DNA from: Larix kaempferi
Lineage: Eukaryota > Streptophyta > Pinopsida > Pinales > Pinaceae
DNA length: 64,000 nucleotides
Assembly: GCA_027924585.1 (NCBI GenBank)
Contig: BSBM01000370.1
Span: forward strand, 29,533,501 to 29,597,500
Reading direction: 5' to 3'
The stretch's first letter is position 1, and the number at the start of each line of letters is the position of its first letter. Position numbers and translations under genes: made by a program. The notes under the pieces were generated by a model. The model did not search any database and was not told the DNA's origin. It saw only the letters and a list, made by a program, of their open reading frames with translations. Below are positions 10,980 through 23,040 of the stretch, in pieces.

Positions 10980-13350
10980 AGAGGATGTGCCCTCTCCCTC
11001 AAGGTTGGCGCGTAGCATATGTGGCTATTGTGGCAGTTCTTTCATAGTGGATGGAGAAACCAATGAAGGGATGCGCCTACCTTTTGAAAGGTGGCGCATC
11101 CTTCTTGGATGTGGATCCCCATCGTATCAATCACATGGATCTAGTTTGGATCCAATCCCTCATTCGAAGGAATTCGTCCCTCCCTTAATAACTTGCCCCC
11201 CTTCTCCCTTTGGCTATATACAGCGAGGCTCATTCTCATTGTTAAGTGGTGGGAAGATGGTGGAACCTCTGCTCTCATGTACAATTTCAGTGTTTAATCT
11301 TTTGATGAATAGAAGGCTTTGGAGGTCTATTATGGTGTCTTTGGCTCAAGTTTGATGATCATTGTCTTATGTGTTTTCTGAGGTAACTATAGAGTTTCTT
11401 TTGCATTTGTTTTACTTGTCAGTTATTAGCCTTGGAAGGATTAGTATTAATCGATAGGGGTGAGTAAAGAAGTTTCTTTTCTCATTTAAAATACTTATGT
11501 TTAAGGTAGGGAATTTGCATGCTTAATAATTTTTATGTATGCTCTTCTCATCTTCGATTTGAGTTTTACTAATGGATTTGACAAGTTTGGCAAGTGTAAG
11601 GGTCTCTTTTACATGCGCTTCAATTTGGATTGATGGAGGAACTAGTTTGATTGCTTCATTCTCTGATTTCTTTGTGAAGAGGACATAGTCTCTCTCAACG
11701 CCACCAGAACAAATCCATTGCCCAAGTTCAAAAGGGTTTTGGCTTTCTACTTTTTCTCCCTTTTTTTTATTAAATTTCTTTTCTGGTTATTGTTCTTTAC
11801 ATGCTTAATATAATTACTTTCTTTCAAGAAGATCATAGCTGATTTATTTTAAGTATGTTTTCATAAGCTAGATCTGGTTTTTCAAGCCGTAATTTTGTAG
11901 ATCTAGTCCCTTTCAAGAACTTAGTTTATTGCAATTTTTTTAATCTTTCAAGTACTTGACATTTTTTGTGCTTCTAATGTCTTAATGAGCATATTAGGTG
12001 CAAAGTTGGTGGTTGTTTTTTCACTTTTTATGAATAGGTAGGAGGAAGTGCTGCCGAAAATTTGAAGATCTGGGACATTCAAGACCCCAAGAGCACTTTT
12101 CGTGCCTTGAAGTTAAATTTTTGTGAAAAATTGTAACCTTTTGGATCCAGATCTATAAGGACCAAAGGCATCCACCTTAAAATTGTAAAATAAGTAATAA
12201 AGGCAAGTGGGATACTTCAGTGCCCACACCTAATCCCCCCTTGGGGGATCTCAGGCTCAATTTTGTGGTTTGCAATTTTTGTTCTAATTTTCTTTATTTT
12301 ATTTTATTTTCACATGCACACAATCCGCTCCAATCGGGCTGTATAATTAGTTTTATTGTTTACTGCTACAATCTTTCTTTTACAATCTTGTACTTTACAA
12401 TTAACGAACATCAAAAACTAAATCCGGTTGTGCATTCCCGAAGTACCGAAAGGGAAAAGAGATTCGCAGTCGTCAATAATTTTGTTGTTACAATTTTTGT
12501 ATATTATTAACAATAAAATCTAAGGCTGTGTATTCCCGAAGTAAAACTAAAAGGCTTTATCCCCGGTAGGTGAGAAGAGATTCTCGACCACAAAATAAAA
12601 TTTTATTTTTGTTTTAATAAAATTGACCAAGGCTTAAAGTTCCAAGTATGCTCTTGGCCTCTGCAGCTTAGTCTGATCAGTTGGTCAATCAGAAAGGGAC
12701 TTGGTCACTTGAGTGACTAGTTTAATAATTCAATGAAAACTTGAGCTCTAGAACTCGGGAGGTCGCGTGAAACTAACTACAGAGTCAGTGGGCTACTTTA
12801 AGCAGGTTATGCCTCGCCCAGTTGGACCCTTGGTTTAGTTGTCACTACGCTCAGTTTGAAGGCCTAAGTTGGAATTGGGCCAAACCACGAACTAACCCAT
12901 TCCTTAATTCACGCATCTAATAAAATCAATTAAAACTGACCAACAAGACTTGCAATACTTTCATGACACAGCAACAATCCAACTTATGTGACTCCATTTG
13001 GCACCGGTACAATCTGCAACAATTGCACTTTTTAATTAAGTAAATCATGTGTTAGATGGATGTATTAATTTAATGTTGTTGATCTAAATACTACATGTAA
13101 TCTTTGGTTCAGTATTAAATTGTCTTCAAACTATTAGAATCACTTTCTTTCTTTAACTTAGCTTAAAGGCCATAGTTTATTTTCATAGGGACTGCCCCCC
13201 TTGGCTTCACTAGGAGTTGGCCTAGACGGAGGATTTGAGTGTTGAGTGACAATATCTCGACTCTTTGCTTGCCCCCAAGGACGCACACAATGGCTTTAAG
13301 ATTTCTGCCATGCTAACAGTTAACCCCCTTTCCCCCGAGGTGCGTATCCG
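10980..13350 (+). repeat. LTR-2 family copy c (promoter and downstream part)
   Basis: A promoter-like TGGCTATATACAGCGAGGC at 11211-11229 corresponds to CTATAAAAGCGAGGC in LTR-2 copy b (37731). Downstream, GGCTTTGGAGGTC also matches. At 13190-13260 the sequence CCCCTTGGCTTCACTAGGAG matches, in reverse orientation, the stretch at 41880-41940 inside minus-strand LTR-2 copy d. This ties the three loci to one family. The outer ends of this copy were not found. Confidence 0.45.
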
Positions 13351-14511
13351 GCGTCAACAGCCGTCCCCTTCTTCAAGGAGATTGTTGACCATTGTGGGCA
13401 CATTCCTATTGGATTTGATGTTCTATGCCAGCTTGATAGATGAGCTCCCTGTTCTATGGATCTATCTTCCACATATGGATTGATGATTGGGTTTTGGTTG
13501 ATATGTGGGCATCATTCATTGCACATATTTTAAGATCTTGACCATTGAGGAGGTCAAAAGAAAGGTAGTGTCCACTCCTTGGAGGTTGCTTACATACTCA
13601 TCTATGCCTTATTTCATGGAGCTTTCACTTGGAGGATGGCTTGCACTACTTTCTATGCCTTCTAGGTGGAGCACTCATCTCTATTGGATCTTCGCTGCAC
13701 ATTTATTCATGCTTTATGGTTGAGCATTCACTTTGGAGAGGCACACATGTGGCCCTCGAGCAGCTTTGACTCATTCCTAACCTTGATTAATGGAAAATTA
13801 AGCTAACACTGACCTCATTAGCTCCTTATTTATTATGGTCTTCTGTGCCCAGATATTATTCATTGTAATGTGGCAGCAAACAACAGTTAATCAACCTCTA
13901 GTCAAACAAAACATGCTGTATTTATGAGCCAATAGTAGACCGACATTTTCACCGTTGGGAAAATGCTTCCATCTGTAGGTATATATTTCCTATATGCAAC
14001 GATGAGGCAAGTTGTGGGATGAAATAGCTTCCAGTTTAACTGATGCTTATATCGCTCATGTGCGTGACAATTAAGTCAGAAATCGGCAGTGTGGTTGTTC
14101 CAAAGGAGATAATCTATGTGAACTTCTGCTAGGTAGTTTATAGTCCAACTTACATGTACCTGAAGGCTGCAAATATGATCATTGGCTAACACCATAATAG
14201 AGCCTAACCCCTACAGTTAGCCTTGATTGCTACTTGTGATTAATTGAAATGAAGCGATGACTACAAGGTCAACAGGAAATTCATAAATGGAAGCTGCTCT
14301 AAAAAATATGACAACATCACAAGTTGTAAAGTTTCTTATACATATCATACTGTTTTGTAATTTTGAGACTTCAATAGCCAGAGTGTATAGCATACATTGA
14401 GAAGTAATGATACTGTAAGTATGCAGCTTGACATTAATATACAGAACCTCAACTGCTTAAAAAATGCCGGGAAATAGTTCAAGGACAGAGCATAAGATAA
14501 AAAAGTGTTAC
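13351..14511. other. Permease intron, 5' part
   Basis: No gene recognised. It ends (minus sense) at the donor GTAACAC directly after the exon at 14512. The stretch 13500-13740 contains CTTGGAGG-type phrases also seen near 5500. Confidence 0.45.
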
Positions 14512-14650
14512 CAACAACCACAGTTATGCTTGAAGAGACCACCTCTGTCACTGAAAGCCCAACATATGCCCAGGCATACTGTGTTGACAAATTTCCAAGG
14601 CTCAATACTAATCCCCCTATCATTGCGAAACCGATAGATGGGCCATTATC
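14512..14650 (-). CDS. UPS: Ureide permease, internal exon (LSLGNLSTQYAWA region)
   Basis: The minus strand encodes 46 residues and one further base. GGLVLSLGNLSTQYAWAYVG and LSVTEVVSSSITVVVG are hallmarks of plant ureide permeases. The acceptor TTATGTGCAG precedes and the donor GTAACAC follows, and the split codon joins in frame to the exon at 4688-4844. Near the start the residues read DNGPS, where the family normally has a tryptophan in place of the glycine, a change at a usually conserved site. Upstream exons with the start codon and first membrane segments were not found in the next 4 kb of the minus strand. The gene is therefore either spread over very long introns reaching outside the recognised region or already incomplete. 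Confidence 0.8.
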
Positions 14651-16981
14651 CTGCACATAAATTAGACACATTAGAATAATCTTGGGAGGCTTTTGCCATG
14701 GTTGGCTGTATGTGCCTACCTCAATGTCCTTTTGTGTGACTTAGATGAGGCAGAGACATGGACAAACCATGTAACAACAATTTAAAGCTTTAATGCTTGC
14801 AATCATACATCAGACATGCATCAAGTTACAGAAGGCCCAATTAACAGAATGCCAAACGAGTTGCTCCTTTTGATGACTGTTTTATTGAGTGTACATAAAA
14901 AATGGAAATAAATAAAGATTGCCGAGGGAAACGAAATAGCAGCAGACTGCTATGTGTGGCTTTGATTTTGGTGACCACCTAAGTCAATCAGCGCGCTTTT
15001 GGTAGCATATTGAAACCAAAAAGAACCGCGTATAATCTTAAGATGAAGCGGGTCAGCCAAAGGAGATTATAACCAAATATGGTACATTTCCAAAAAGTCC
15101 CACACATAAATGGACGTTGAGACAGAGAACATACATGAGATCAACTATACAACATAGGAGAAATATCATTAACGCCAAGTAATTCGAAGACACCTAAGGC
15201 TGATCGTTAAATATGTCTATGCCAAGTTTGAATAGAGGCCCTTTGATCTCATAAGACTGCTGACATTTACTTGTCAGATATTTCTTCCTTCGTTCCTACT
15301 TCCGAAATGTGAAGGTCCTGTCTTTATCCTATGTGAAAGTCCTGTCTTTATCCTTCATCACAAGCTTTCTAGTGGATCATCTTTTGAAATGAAATTGTTG
15401 GACTTGTAGATAAATCTTGTTGGGATTGCATAATTTGGATGTTTAGGGGTATTTGGGGTGCATAATTTAGATGTTTAGGGGTATACATAATTTAGTGTTA
15501 ATCAATTTTTGCAATAAAAATGCAATTTTAACAATAAAAGATTATGATTTTAACAAAAACTTTATCATCGAATTCCAGCAAAAATGACCCAAAAAATCCA
15601 AAACCTAGGAACGTTTAAAGTTTAAACAGCTGTGATAAAATATCTAGATTTTCCGTATTTGTCCAAAGTATACTACAAAACTCTGGATGTTTTTACACCG
15701 AAAATTGGGCGTGCAGAGTTTCTTTTACGAAACTTCTTGCCTCGAGAACAGTACATATTTTTAAGCAGTTTCATGTCATGCGCACCTTTTTTCTGGTAAA
15801 AGTTTTAATTTCAATGAGATGCAGGTACATATGGGAAACAAAATAGGTGGTATGCCGTTGACTTGATTTGGCATCTAGAGTTTACAAAATAATTCAATTT
15901 TTTTCTCAGCTGAGCCTTTTACAGGTTCTGAATTTGGGTAGTTTCCTTATCTTTCTCATCATTATAATCACTCCCAAAAATGATTGGCACTTGTATATGC
16001 ACATTTTTGGTAACTTGGTAGGTAAATATTTAATGTTTATACTATATAGGTGTTCTTATTTTGGAAATGAATGGACGGCTCCAGATTGGACCATAGGGAT
16101 ACACCCAATCATCATATTCCCTTTTAATCCCCACCTTCCAACAATGAAGTTTTCTAAACTATAGCAGAAAAAAAAAACCAGCATTTTGCCAATTACCAAC
16201 CAGCTAAAAATACTGCTATAGACCAAAAATGCAATCATCATGGCAGTTACCATGTAACCAGAAGACACCTGGAGGAATATAGTGGATGAGTGGTTTTGCT
16301 CCAATAGTAATCAGCAAACATGTAGAGGATTATAGCCGGCAAACAAAATCAATCTTTTGTATGGCATTGACACGGTTTTCTTCAATCCCATATAGAGAAC
16401 GGTTACATATATTAAGAGAGAATTTTTACGCCGATAGGTGTTAAAATCACCAATCGGTGTTACTCTCTCAACGTTTTTCCCGATGGAAGTAGATCTATAA
16501 AAAATAGAGATTCATGGAAAAGTTGTCACTTGTAAGAACAATATTATCGTAGTTTGGGTAGTTTTATATTATGGTAGTTTGGATAGTTTTCGTTGTCGTC
16601 TAAATGCTCTCAAGGGTAAGAATTCGTAGAGCATTATTTGTTTGGAAGAGTCGAAGGTATTTCGCCTATAAATATTTGCACAAACTGAGTCGGAGGTGGC
16701 AGAAGTGCAGAAGACTGTTTTTGAGCGAGCCCTATTCCATCTAATCTGGCACGAACTGAATCGGAGTCGGAGGCGATTATCGTATGGTGGGTATTTCTAG
16801 AGTGCTTTTTCCCTGACATCTGTGCGTCCATCGTTCAAAACCCTGGAGGGTATTTGTTTTTTTCCTCAAGTTATATATTCAATTTTATAGAATTTTAACG
16901 TTTTAATTTTCTATTTGCATCCTTTGTGGTATTTTAGAATTGATTTGAATTAAAAAATCTCTTTTTATGTTAGACTAACAA
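14651..16981. other. Upstream intron or flank; no exon recognised
   Basis: No permease exon or other gene was found on either strand. A 24-bp direct duplication (GTCCTGTCTTTATCC core) lies at 15307-15354, and GATGTTTAGGGGTAT is repeated near 15440-15480. A minus-strand TATTTATAGG near 16668 might be a TATA box, but no gene can be attached to it. Confidence 0.4.
15307..15354. repeat. 24-bp direct duplication
   Basis: ATGTGAAGGTCCTGTCTTTA and ATGTGAAAGTCCTGTCTTTA occur back to back with a 24-bp period and one mismatch. Confidence 0.8.
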
Positions 16982-17107
16982 ATCCGCATCAGTGATGGAT
17001 GGAGAACATCGATAGGTATCATCCAAGCTTGTATGTGGATGGAAGGAGGTATATTTGAGCTAGACTGTGATACCTATCGACATTCTCTATTCACCACTGA
17101 TGCGGAT
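16982..17107. repeat. Foldback: ~41-bp inverted arms with short loop
   Basis: The left arm starts ATCCGCATCAGTGATGGA and the right arm ends with its near reverse complement, TCCACTGATGCGGAT in form TTCACCACTGATGCGGAT. The inner parts pair GATAGGTATCA with TGATACCTATC. About 41 bases pair with few mismatches across a loop of about 45 bases. The shape fits a plant microRNA precursor or a very short foldback transposon. No target duplication was seen. Confidence 0.7.
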
Positions 17108-17688
17108 ATGCTGCTAGCGTTAGATGTTTTTGTTGAATTGTTCAAAGAATCGACCATAAAAAATAAATATTTACAGGAGAACTATATATAAATGTATACA
17201 CGTATAACAATTTTCTATATATAATTATTTCTAGACTACGAAATGAAGTTCATTCGAAGTTTCAGCAGTCATGCATTTTTCTTGAAGTGTAAAGTGAGAC
17301 ATAGCTTGCATTTATGTTTATGTTCCAAAGAACTACTTGATCTTCCATGTGGCATACCCATACATACCCTATGACCCAACATCAGCTACCCACTTATTTG
17401 GATCTCAAATTTCAATTACTAACCAATCAGTTTCACCAATTGAGAATGGATCTAGATTCCTAAGAAAAGCCCAAAAAAACCAACAATGCATACTAAATGC
17501 AGAATTAAAGATGCAGTTGTGGAATTTAAACATACATGGAAGCCATGGCAGCACATGGCTATATTTATTCTTAAGCAGATTCATACAAAATGCATGCACA
17601 AGTTCCTATAGAGAAATAAAAACAATAGTTAAACACTTATCTTTTAACAAAGAGTGATTCAAGAAATTGGCTGCATAAGAGTGATTCA
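17108..17688. other. No feature recognised
   Basis: AT-rich sequence without a recognisable gene on either strand; short open stretches near 17400-17600 resemble no family I know. Confidence 0.4.
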
Positions 17689-17696
17689 CTATCCAA

Positions 17697-17803
17697 CTAG
17701 GTTGCACGAAACGGGGAAACATCTAGAAGTTTTCGAAACGGGGACGGCAGGAAACATGACCCTCCAAAAATGGAAATGTCGGGGGAAACGCCGAGGGAAA
17801 TGT

Positions 17804-17842
<39 letters not shown>

Positions 17843-18159
17843 TTAAAAAAACACATTATCTTGCAAGAAAAAAATAATGGCACACATAAATAACAATTTA
17901 GAAGGAAAACCATGTTTATATCATTGATTACATATACAAGAGTGTATCTTTTAAAAAATGGAAAAAAACAGTGAATTGATGCTGAAACGCCACCCATACA
18001 GGACGAAACGTCGGCGGCCATACCGTACAGTGTTTCACAATTGCGAAACACTGTACAGTACAGCCACTCACGTTTCGGCAGCGTTTCGTACCGGTTTCGG
18101 AGTTTCAGGGAGTTTCCGGTACTAGTATGCCTATTACCTAAGCGTTTCCTAGAACATAG
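17697..18159. mobile_element. hAT-like non-autonomous element 2 (GAAACG subterminal repeats)
   Basis: The element is 463 bp and is flanked by exact 8-bp duplications CTATCCAA (17689-17696 and 18160-18167). Its ends are related inverted repeats: CTAGGTTGCACGAAACGG on the left and, on the other strand, CTATGTTCTAGGAAACGC on the right. GAAACG occurs repeatedly near both ends, facing inward in the same sense. A TG/TA microsatellite runs from about 17806 to 17842. A perfect 12-bp inverted repeat with an 8-base loop lies at 18025-18056. It has no coding capacity and would need a transposase in trans. The left end GTTGCACGA matches hAT-like element 1. Confidence 0.85.
17806..17842. repeat. TG then TA dinucleotide microsatellite
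   Basis: A short GT run passes into an uninterrupted TA run inside hAT-like element 2. Confidence 0.9.
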
Positions 18160-18167
18160 CTATCCAA

Positions 18168-18626
18168 CCATAGGCATTCACTGTAGACAATGTTATTGGA
18201 ACCAGTAGGATTTGAGTGTCTTCTTTCTTTTTTCTGAGTGTTGAGTGTCTTCTTTTTCTGAGTGTTGAGTTTTTCCTAAGTTTCCTTGAGTTATTTGAGT
18301 CTGGTTATCTTGCTTTTTCCCGAGCTTCCCCCCGCATAAAATAAAAATAAATAATGAAGCATGTTAGTTAATTTGATTAGTATCTTCTGGATTATGCAAT
18401 CAAGTTTCTGTTCTAGATTAGAATTTCATTTCAGTATTTTATTTTATGCCATACATGCTGCTCGGTGTAGTCTGCTTCCATGTGTGTAAGAATAGGTACA
18501 TTTGATGATGAAGCAGATCATGTTGGTGTTGGATAGCGGATTGATGCAGTTAGTGTTGGGGACCGGAGATTTTTGAGGTTCTCAAGCACTCTCTCCCTTA
18601 GAGCACTTGTCCCAGCTAGAGCCAGA
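18168..18626. other. No gene recognised
   Basis: The phrase GAGTGTTGAGTGTCTTCTTT is partly repeated near 18210-18270. Otherwise nothing identifiable before the LTR-1 copy. Confidence 0.4.
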
Positions 18627-19930
18627 TGTTATCACATCCATAGTAGCCAGGCTACCATGATTGCAGAGAAGTTCATTGTATATTTTTGAGCTTGGCCTTT
18701 ACACAGTTTTGGTGAGATTAGCCTATGATGAGCAGTATTGTTGATGATCACTCACACATCAGAGCAGCCTCAGATCAGACATGCAGTGAACCTTATGCCA
18801 AGACTGAGCCTCTTGACCTCGGATTTGATGATCGAGATGACCTTTTATCCCATACAGAGCAGTGCAGTGCCCAGAGTTTCAGCAGTAGTGCTTTCAGTGG
18901 ATACAGATGTTCCAGATAGCAGGTACAGGTATATGGCCCAGCAGGTATATGGTGTGCATTGGTTTTGATTATCTTGCTCTTTTGGTCATTTTGGTAGCTT
19001 GACGTAGTATCTAGTGATCATGATCTGGCAGTATATATGTACGACATGGATATGGTTATTATTGATTATCTAAATCAATGTTACAAATATCGTGTAGGCG
19101 AATATATCACTGAGGGTCCAAAAACAAAATATCGGATTTATCGGAGAAAATGTCGGCAAACATCGGCAATATATCGACAAAATTAAAAAATACAAAAATA
19201 TTAATTTATTGACTCAGCCGATATTTGCCGATTTTTTTGTCGATATTTGCCGTTTTTTTTGCCGATATTTGCTGATTTTTGCCGATATTTTAAAAAAATC
19301 GCAATATTTTCAAATGGAGATATTTTGGCCGATATTATCGCCGAGCTATATCGCGATGTTGGCGATATATCGCCGATGTTTGTAACACTGATCCAAATGG
19401 TCTTATTACTTAGAACTAGAAGCTCTTGTTTTATACTCATTGGTTTTACCCTCTTAGGAGTGTGGACATGATCATTCCCACCTTTATGGCTTGCTAGCTT
19501 AGGCATCAGTACCACCTTCACTTTCACCATCCATCTGTTATATCTCCCTTTTTGTTTTTACCCTGACTTACACCTCAGCCTGTGATATGGAGGACCTCCC
19601 CACTTTTGCCTCTGTGTTGGATAGCATCCCTGTTAGTTTGTGTCTCGGCTCTGAGTTGGCAATAGAACTTACCGAAGCCTTGATCCTTCTGGGCCAGGAG
19701 TACCCGCTGGTGTTGGTTCCTGAGCTTAGGTGAGTTGGATTTGATACCTTGATCACTCTAGTCGGTTGCCTCGATGTTTGGTCTTGATTGTAAAGAATCC
19801 CCCTAGTTGCTTGAGTTTTTTTGGCTAAAACCTGAAGCAAATTGTACTACCATCATTACATGCATATGGAAACTATTATATTATCTTTTGTGCAAGACCA
19901 TGAAAATAAATAAAACTGTGCTTCTTAGCA
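18627..19930 (+). repeat. LTR-1 family copy D, 3'-truncated
   Basis: The segment begins TGTTATCACATCCATAGTAG, the same start as LTR-1 copies at 31008 and 53915. It follows them through ACCCTGACTTACACCTCAGC-like and TGTCTCGGCTCTGAGTTGGC-like stretches to TTTGGCTAAAACCTGAAGC near 19840. The rest of the LTR, including the promoter, is missing. hAT-like element 3 is inserted at 19076-19390. Copy D shares the GTAGCC-A-GGCTAC hairpin at 18643-18655. Confidence 0.7.
19076..19390. mobile_element. hAT-like non-autonomous element 3 (TATCGG subterminal repeats)
   Basis: The element is 315 bp. Its ends are CAATGTTACAAATATCG and, on the other strand, CAGTGTTACAAACATCG. The flanks are 8-bp duplications ATCTAAAT and ATCCAAAT, with one mismatch. 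Both ends carry many copies of a TATCGG / CCGATA motif (for example GCCGATATTTGCCG repeated from 19216). There is no coding capacity. The target is LTR-1 copy D, so this insertion is younger than that LTR. The end sequence GTTACAA parallels GTTGCACGA in elements 1 and 2. Confidence 0.85.
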
Positions 19931-21339
19931 CTGTTGTCACCCAAAATTGACATGCGTGTGTTGAAGCCCAAAAATAAGCACACCAGCTCGATGACAACTC
20001 TCAAAAGAGAAGCCAATGTCACCACACTCCTCTCTTCCTTGCTTTAGGTTGGCTCTTCTCCAACTCAAGGGGGTTTCCCTAAGGTAGGATCACTAAGGCA
20101 GACACAATGTGAGGACAAGGTGAATCGAAGAGGCTGCCTTAGAGAAACGGTTGTAGGATTGAAAGTAATTTGATTAAGTGATGGGAAAGACGGGAGGATC
20201 AGTCCTTGAGGAAAGGCTAGTGCCAGTATATCAAAGGGGCGAATGGAGTCAAAGAGAATTCAAGGGGGCCTTGTGTCATATGTGACTGAGGGGGAAAGAT
20301 CGCATGATTGAGCAAGCCCTGCTCAGTCTAGTGTTTGACAACCAAAAAATACTTTTTCTTCTCTAGCTATGGGAGGTGCGCTATGCAAACAAAATCTCAA
20401 TATTACACAATCAAACTAGATTAAATGCAAAGATCAATGCTCGTGTATGCATGCTCACAAAGGGAAAGAAGCTAGCAGTTGCTAAGGTTCTCTCCATTCC
20501 AACGTGATGACAACACCCCTCTATGGCCTCTTACACAAACATAGAAAAGAAAATGTAGAGTCTAGAAATATTCACACTTATCTAAAATCTCACAAGATCA
20601 CGCCACACAAAAGAGAGTGCTCAATTTATCCAAAAAACCCATAATATTTTTCATTAAGCTCAAGGGAAAGAAAAATTCCCAAGTTTTTTCCACCTTTACA
20701 ATGGAGAAGGCTGGTCTTTTTATAGGCCAAGAACCCCTCATAAAAATAAAGAACAAATACAAATAATAAAATATTGGGGAAAAGTGGGATCCTAGATACA
20801 CTTTTCTCTCCAATCGAATCCCCAAAAGTTTATTTTTTTATTAAAAACAACTCCCTGTTTCAGCTAGCTTTTCCCACTCAAAAGTGGACAGCCAACCATA
20901 ACGTGGGATGCTCCGGCAGCTGTCACAAATTGATCCCCAAATACCTCGAATCTGTGTTTTTTTAGGTGGATGGATTCCACAAGTCGTGAATCTCTCAAAA
21001 AGCAGCTAAATGGCGAGTGACTAACGCATAGTTTTAACCCAGCTGTCAACGATACAATCGAAGGATTTCCCTTTACTTGATCGACACTCGACTTAATTTA
21101 CTGATCACTTTGCTCTTCAACATAAGGTGGATTGGGCTCCAATAGCCACGTTATAAAGGATGACCATAATTCATGGGATTCCAAGCAATCAACCGCCAAG
21201 GACATGCAAGCTGAAGCTCGATGCCCCTCTTTTTTATTTGCCAAGCTGAAATGACCCAGTCGTCTCCTCAAAACATGTCACATGACTTGAGGGTTGCGGG
21301 CCACATTGGTCCATTGCATCGATCACTTATATAAAATGG
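19931..21339 (-). repeat. Probable LTR sequence, minus orientation
   Basis: On the minus strand CCTATAAAAAG at 20726-20716 looks like a core promoter, with leader-like sequence following toward 20000. The LINE copy that starts at about 21340 separates this from further non-coding sequence at 23073-23360, which may be part of the same element. No inverted ends or primer site were found. Confidence 0.35.
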
Positions 21340-23040
21340 TCCATAATGATAAATCCCCTGTTTGCAAAGCTATTCGGAAGTATGCTAGAAAACAGAATTA
21401 GCAAGTGGGCGGAAGAAAGAGGTAAGCATGCTAAAGGCCAAGCAGGTTTCAGACCCAAACACTCCACAGTTGATCACGGTATAACGTTAAGACACATCAT
21501 TGAGAAAGTGTGGGAGAATAAAGAGGAAGCCTTTTGTTGCTTTGTCGATTTCAAAAAAGCTATTGACACGGTCCCTAGGGATAAGCTCTGGCATAGAATG
21601 AAAGAACTTGGGGTTCCTATGCATCTTAGAGCAGCTGTCCATAGATTATATGAGGAGGTAAAGTCAAAATCAGAACATCAGTTGGGATCTCTGAAAGTTT
21701 CAGGAGCGATATTGGGGTCAAGCAGGGGTGCCCATTGTCCCCTACCCTGTTTGGGTTATATATTGACAAACTTGAAGAGTGGCTAAACCTACAGGACAGG
21801 GAAGGTGCTCTTCTGGGCGAGTTTGTAATAAGGCTTTTTTTGTATGCAGATGACCTTATTTTGATCGCTAAATATGTTCTTGGCTTGCAAGAGCACTTAC
21901 TTTCCCTTAAGCACTTTTGTAGAGCAGTGGGGATGCAAGTTAACACTAGCAAGACAAAAGTGGTAGTTTTCTCTAGCAAGAGAAAACATAACCCACACAA
22001 GTTCTACTTTGAAGGCAACACTCTTGAAGAAGTGGTAGATTACAAATATCTTGGGATTGACTTCAACAAAAATTTAAGTTGGGAAGGTTGCAGAAAGAAA
22101 AGAACTTTGGGAGGTTGGAAAGCATTTTACGCCTTTCAAAATAGATGCAGAGAAGCAGAGCTATGGGATTGGAAGACTACGCAAACTCTTTTTGGGCTAT
22201 TAGTGATCCCAGTTGTTCTATACGGGTGTGAAGTGTGGGCCAGCAGTACCTCTGACTTACAGTGGCAGCAAATTGAGAAGATTCAAAAACACTTGATTAC
22301 CAACAAGTTCAAAATTAAAAGCTCAGTCCCCTATGATATCATGCTTAGTGAAGTGGGGGCAGCTCTTGTTGACGCAATTGCTATGGTGCGGCTCATAAGA
22401 TATCTAAAAAAGATTGAGCAAATGGAAGACGACAGGTGGCCTAAGGTGGCCTTCAATGACACATTATGCAAAAGAAAGAAGACTTGGATGCGACAAAACA
22501 ATAAATGGCTTAGTAAATGGGATATTTACCTGAACACATGCCCTACAAACAACAAAGAGATAAAGGCCTTTGTTATCGACAAGTTCCACAAGCAAGTTTG
22601 GGGCACAAGGCTAGGGAGAAAGAAAAAGTACTATATTGAAGAGTTCAATCCCACCTACAACCATCATCAAAAAGATTATATAGGGGCTAATATATCATGG
22701 AGGGCCAAAATGCTTATTACTCTATTAAGAACCAATTCTCACCAGCTACGGTGTGAGATAGGGCGTTGGAAAAGACCAAAGGAAGCTTGGGAAGAGCGAG
22801 TGTGTACTTTTTGCACCTCAGGAAAAGTGGAAACAGAAAAACATTTCATTTTAGAGTGTGAAGCCTTCAAGGATAGCAGAGATAGCTATATGAATATCTT
22901 GGCAACTAGTTCTTAGTATAATTTCTTCAGTGAAGGGATCGTGGTGAAACTGGGGGAGCTCATCATCAAGTTAAACAAGAAAAGGGTGGAAATGAAAAAG
23001 TCAGTGGGAAAAACAGTCTGTCCCATAGGCTATCTTTAGC
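21340..23040 (+). pseudogene. LINE reverse transcriptase with C-terminal zinc knuckle
   Basis: Reverse transcriptase motifs are seen in order: GQAGFRPKHSTVDH, then CFVDFKKAIDTVPRDKLW, GCPLSPTLFGLYID and the catalytic FLYADDLIL (about 21840). A CTFC...HFILEC zinc-binding motif lies near 22810-22860. The frame shifts by one base near 21661 (one G appears to be missing after GAGGTAAA), and an in-frame TAG at 22914-22916 precedes 41 further codons that end at TAG 23038-23040. In a live element this protein nicks the target and copies the RNA. One frameshift and one nonsense codon in 1.7 kb suggest moderate age. Confidence 0.8.

Noticed and set aside
16056-16304. Hydrophobic minus-strand frame that might be a permease membrane exon
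   Set aside because: Hydrophobic, but no match to known permease segments and no convincing splice sites.
16634-16831. Possible first exon or 5' leader of the ureide permease on the minus strand
   Set aside because: The residues do not match the conserved start of the family and no splice link could be shown.
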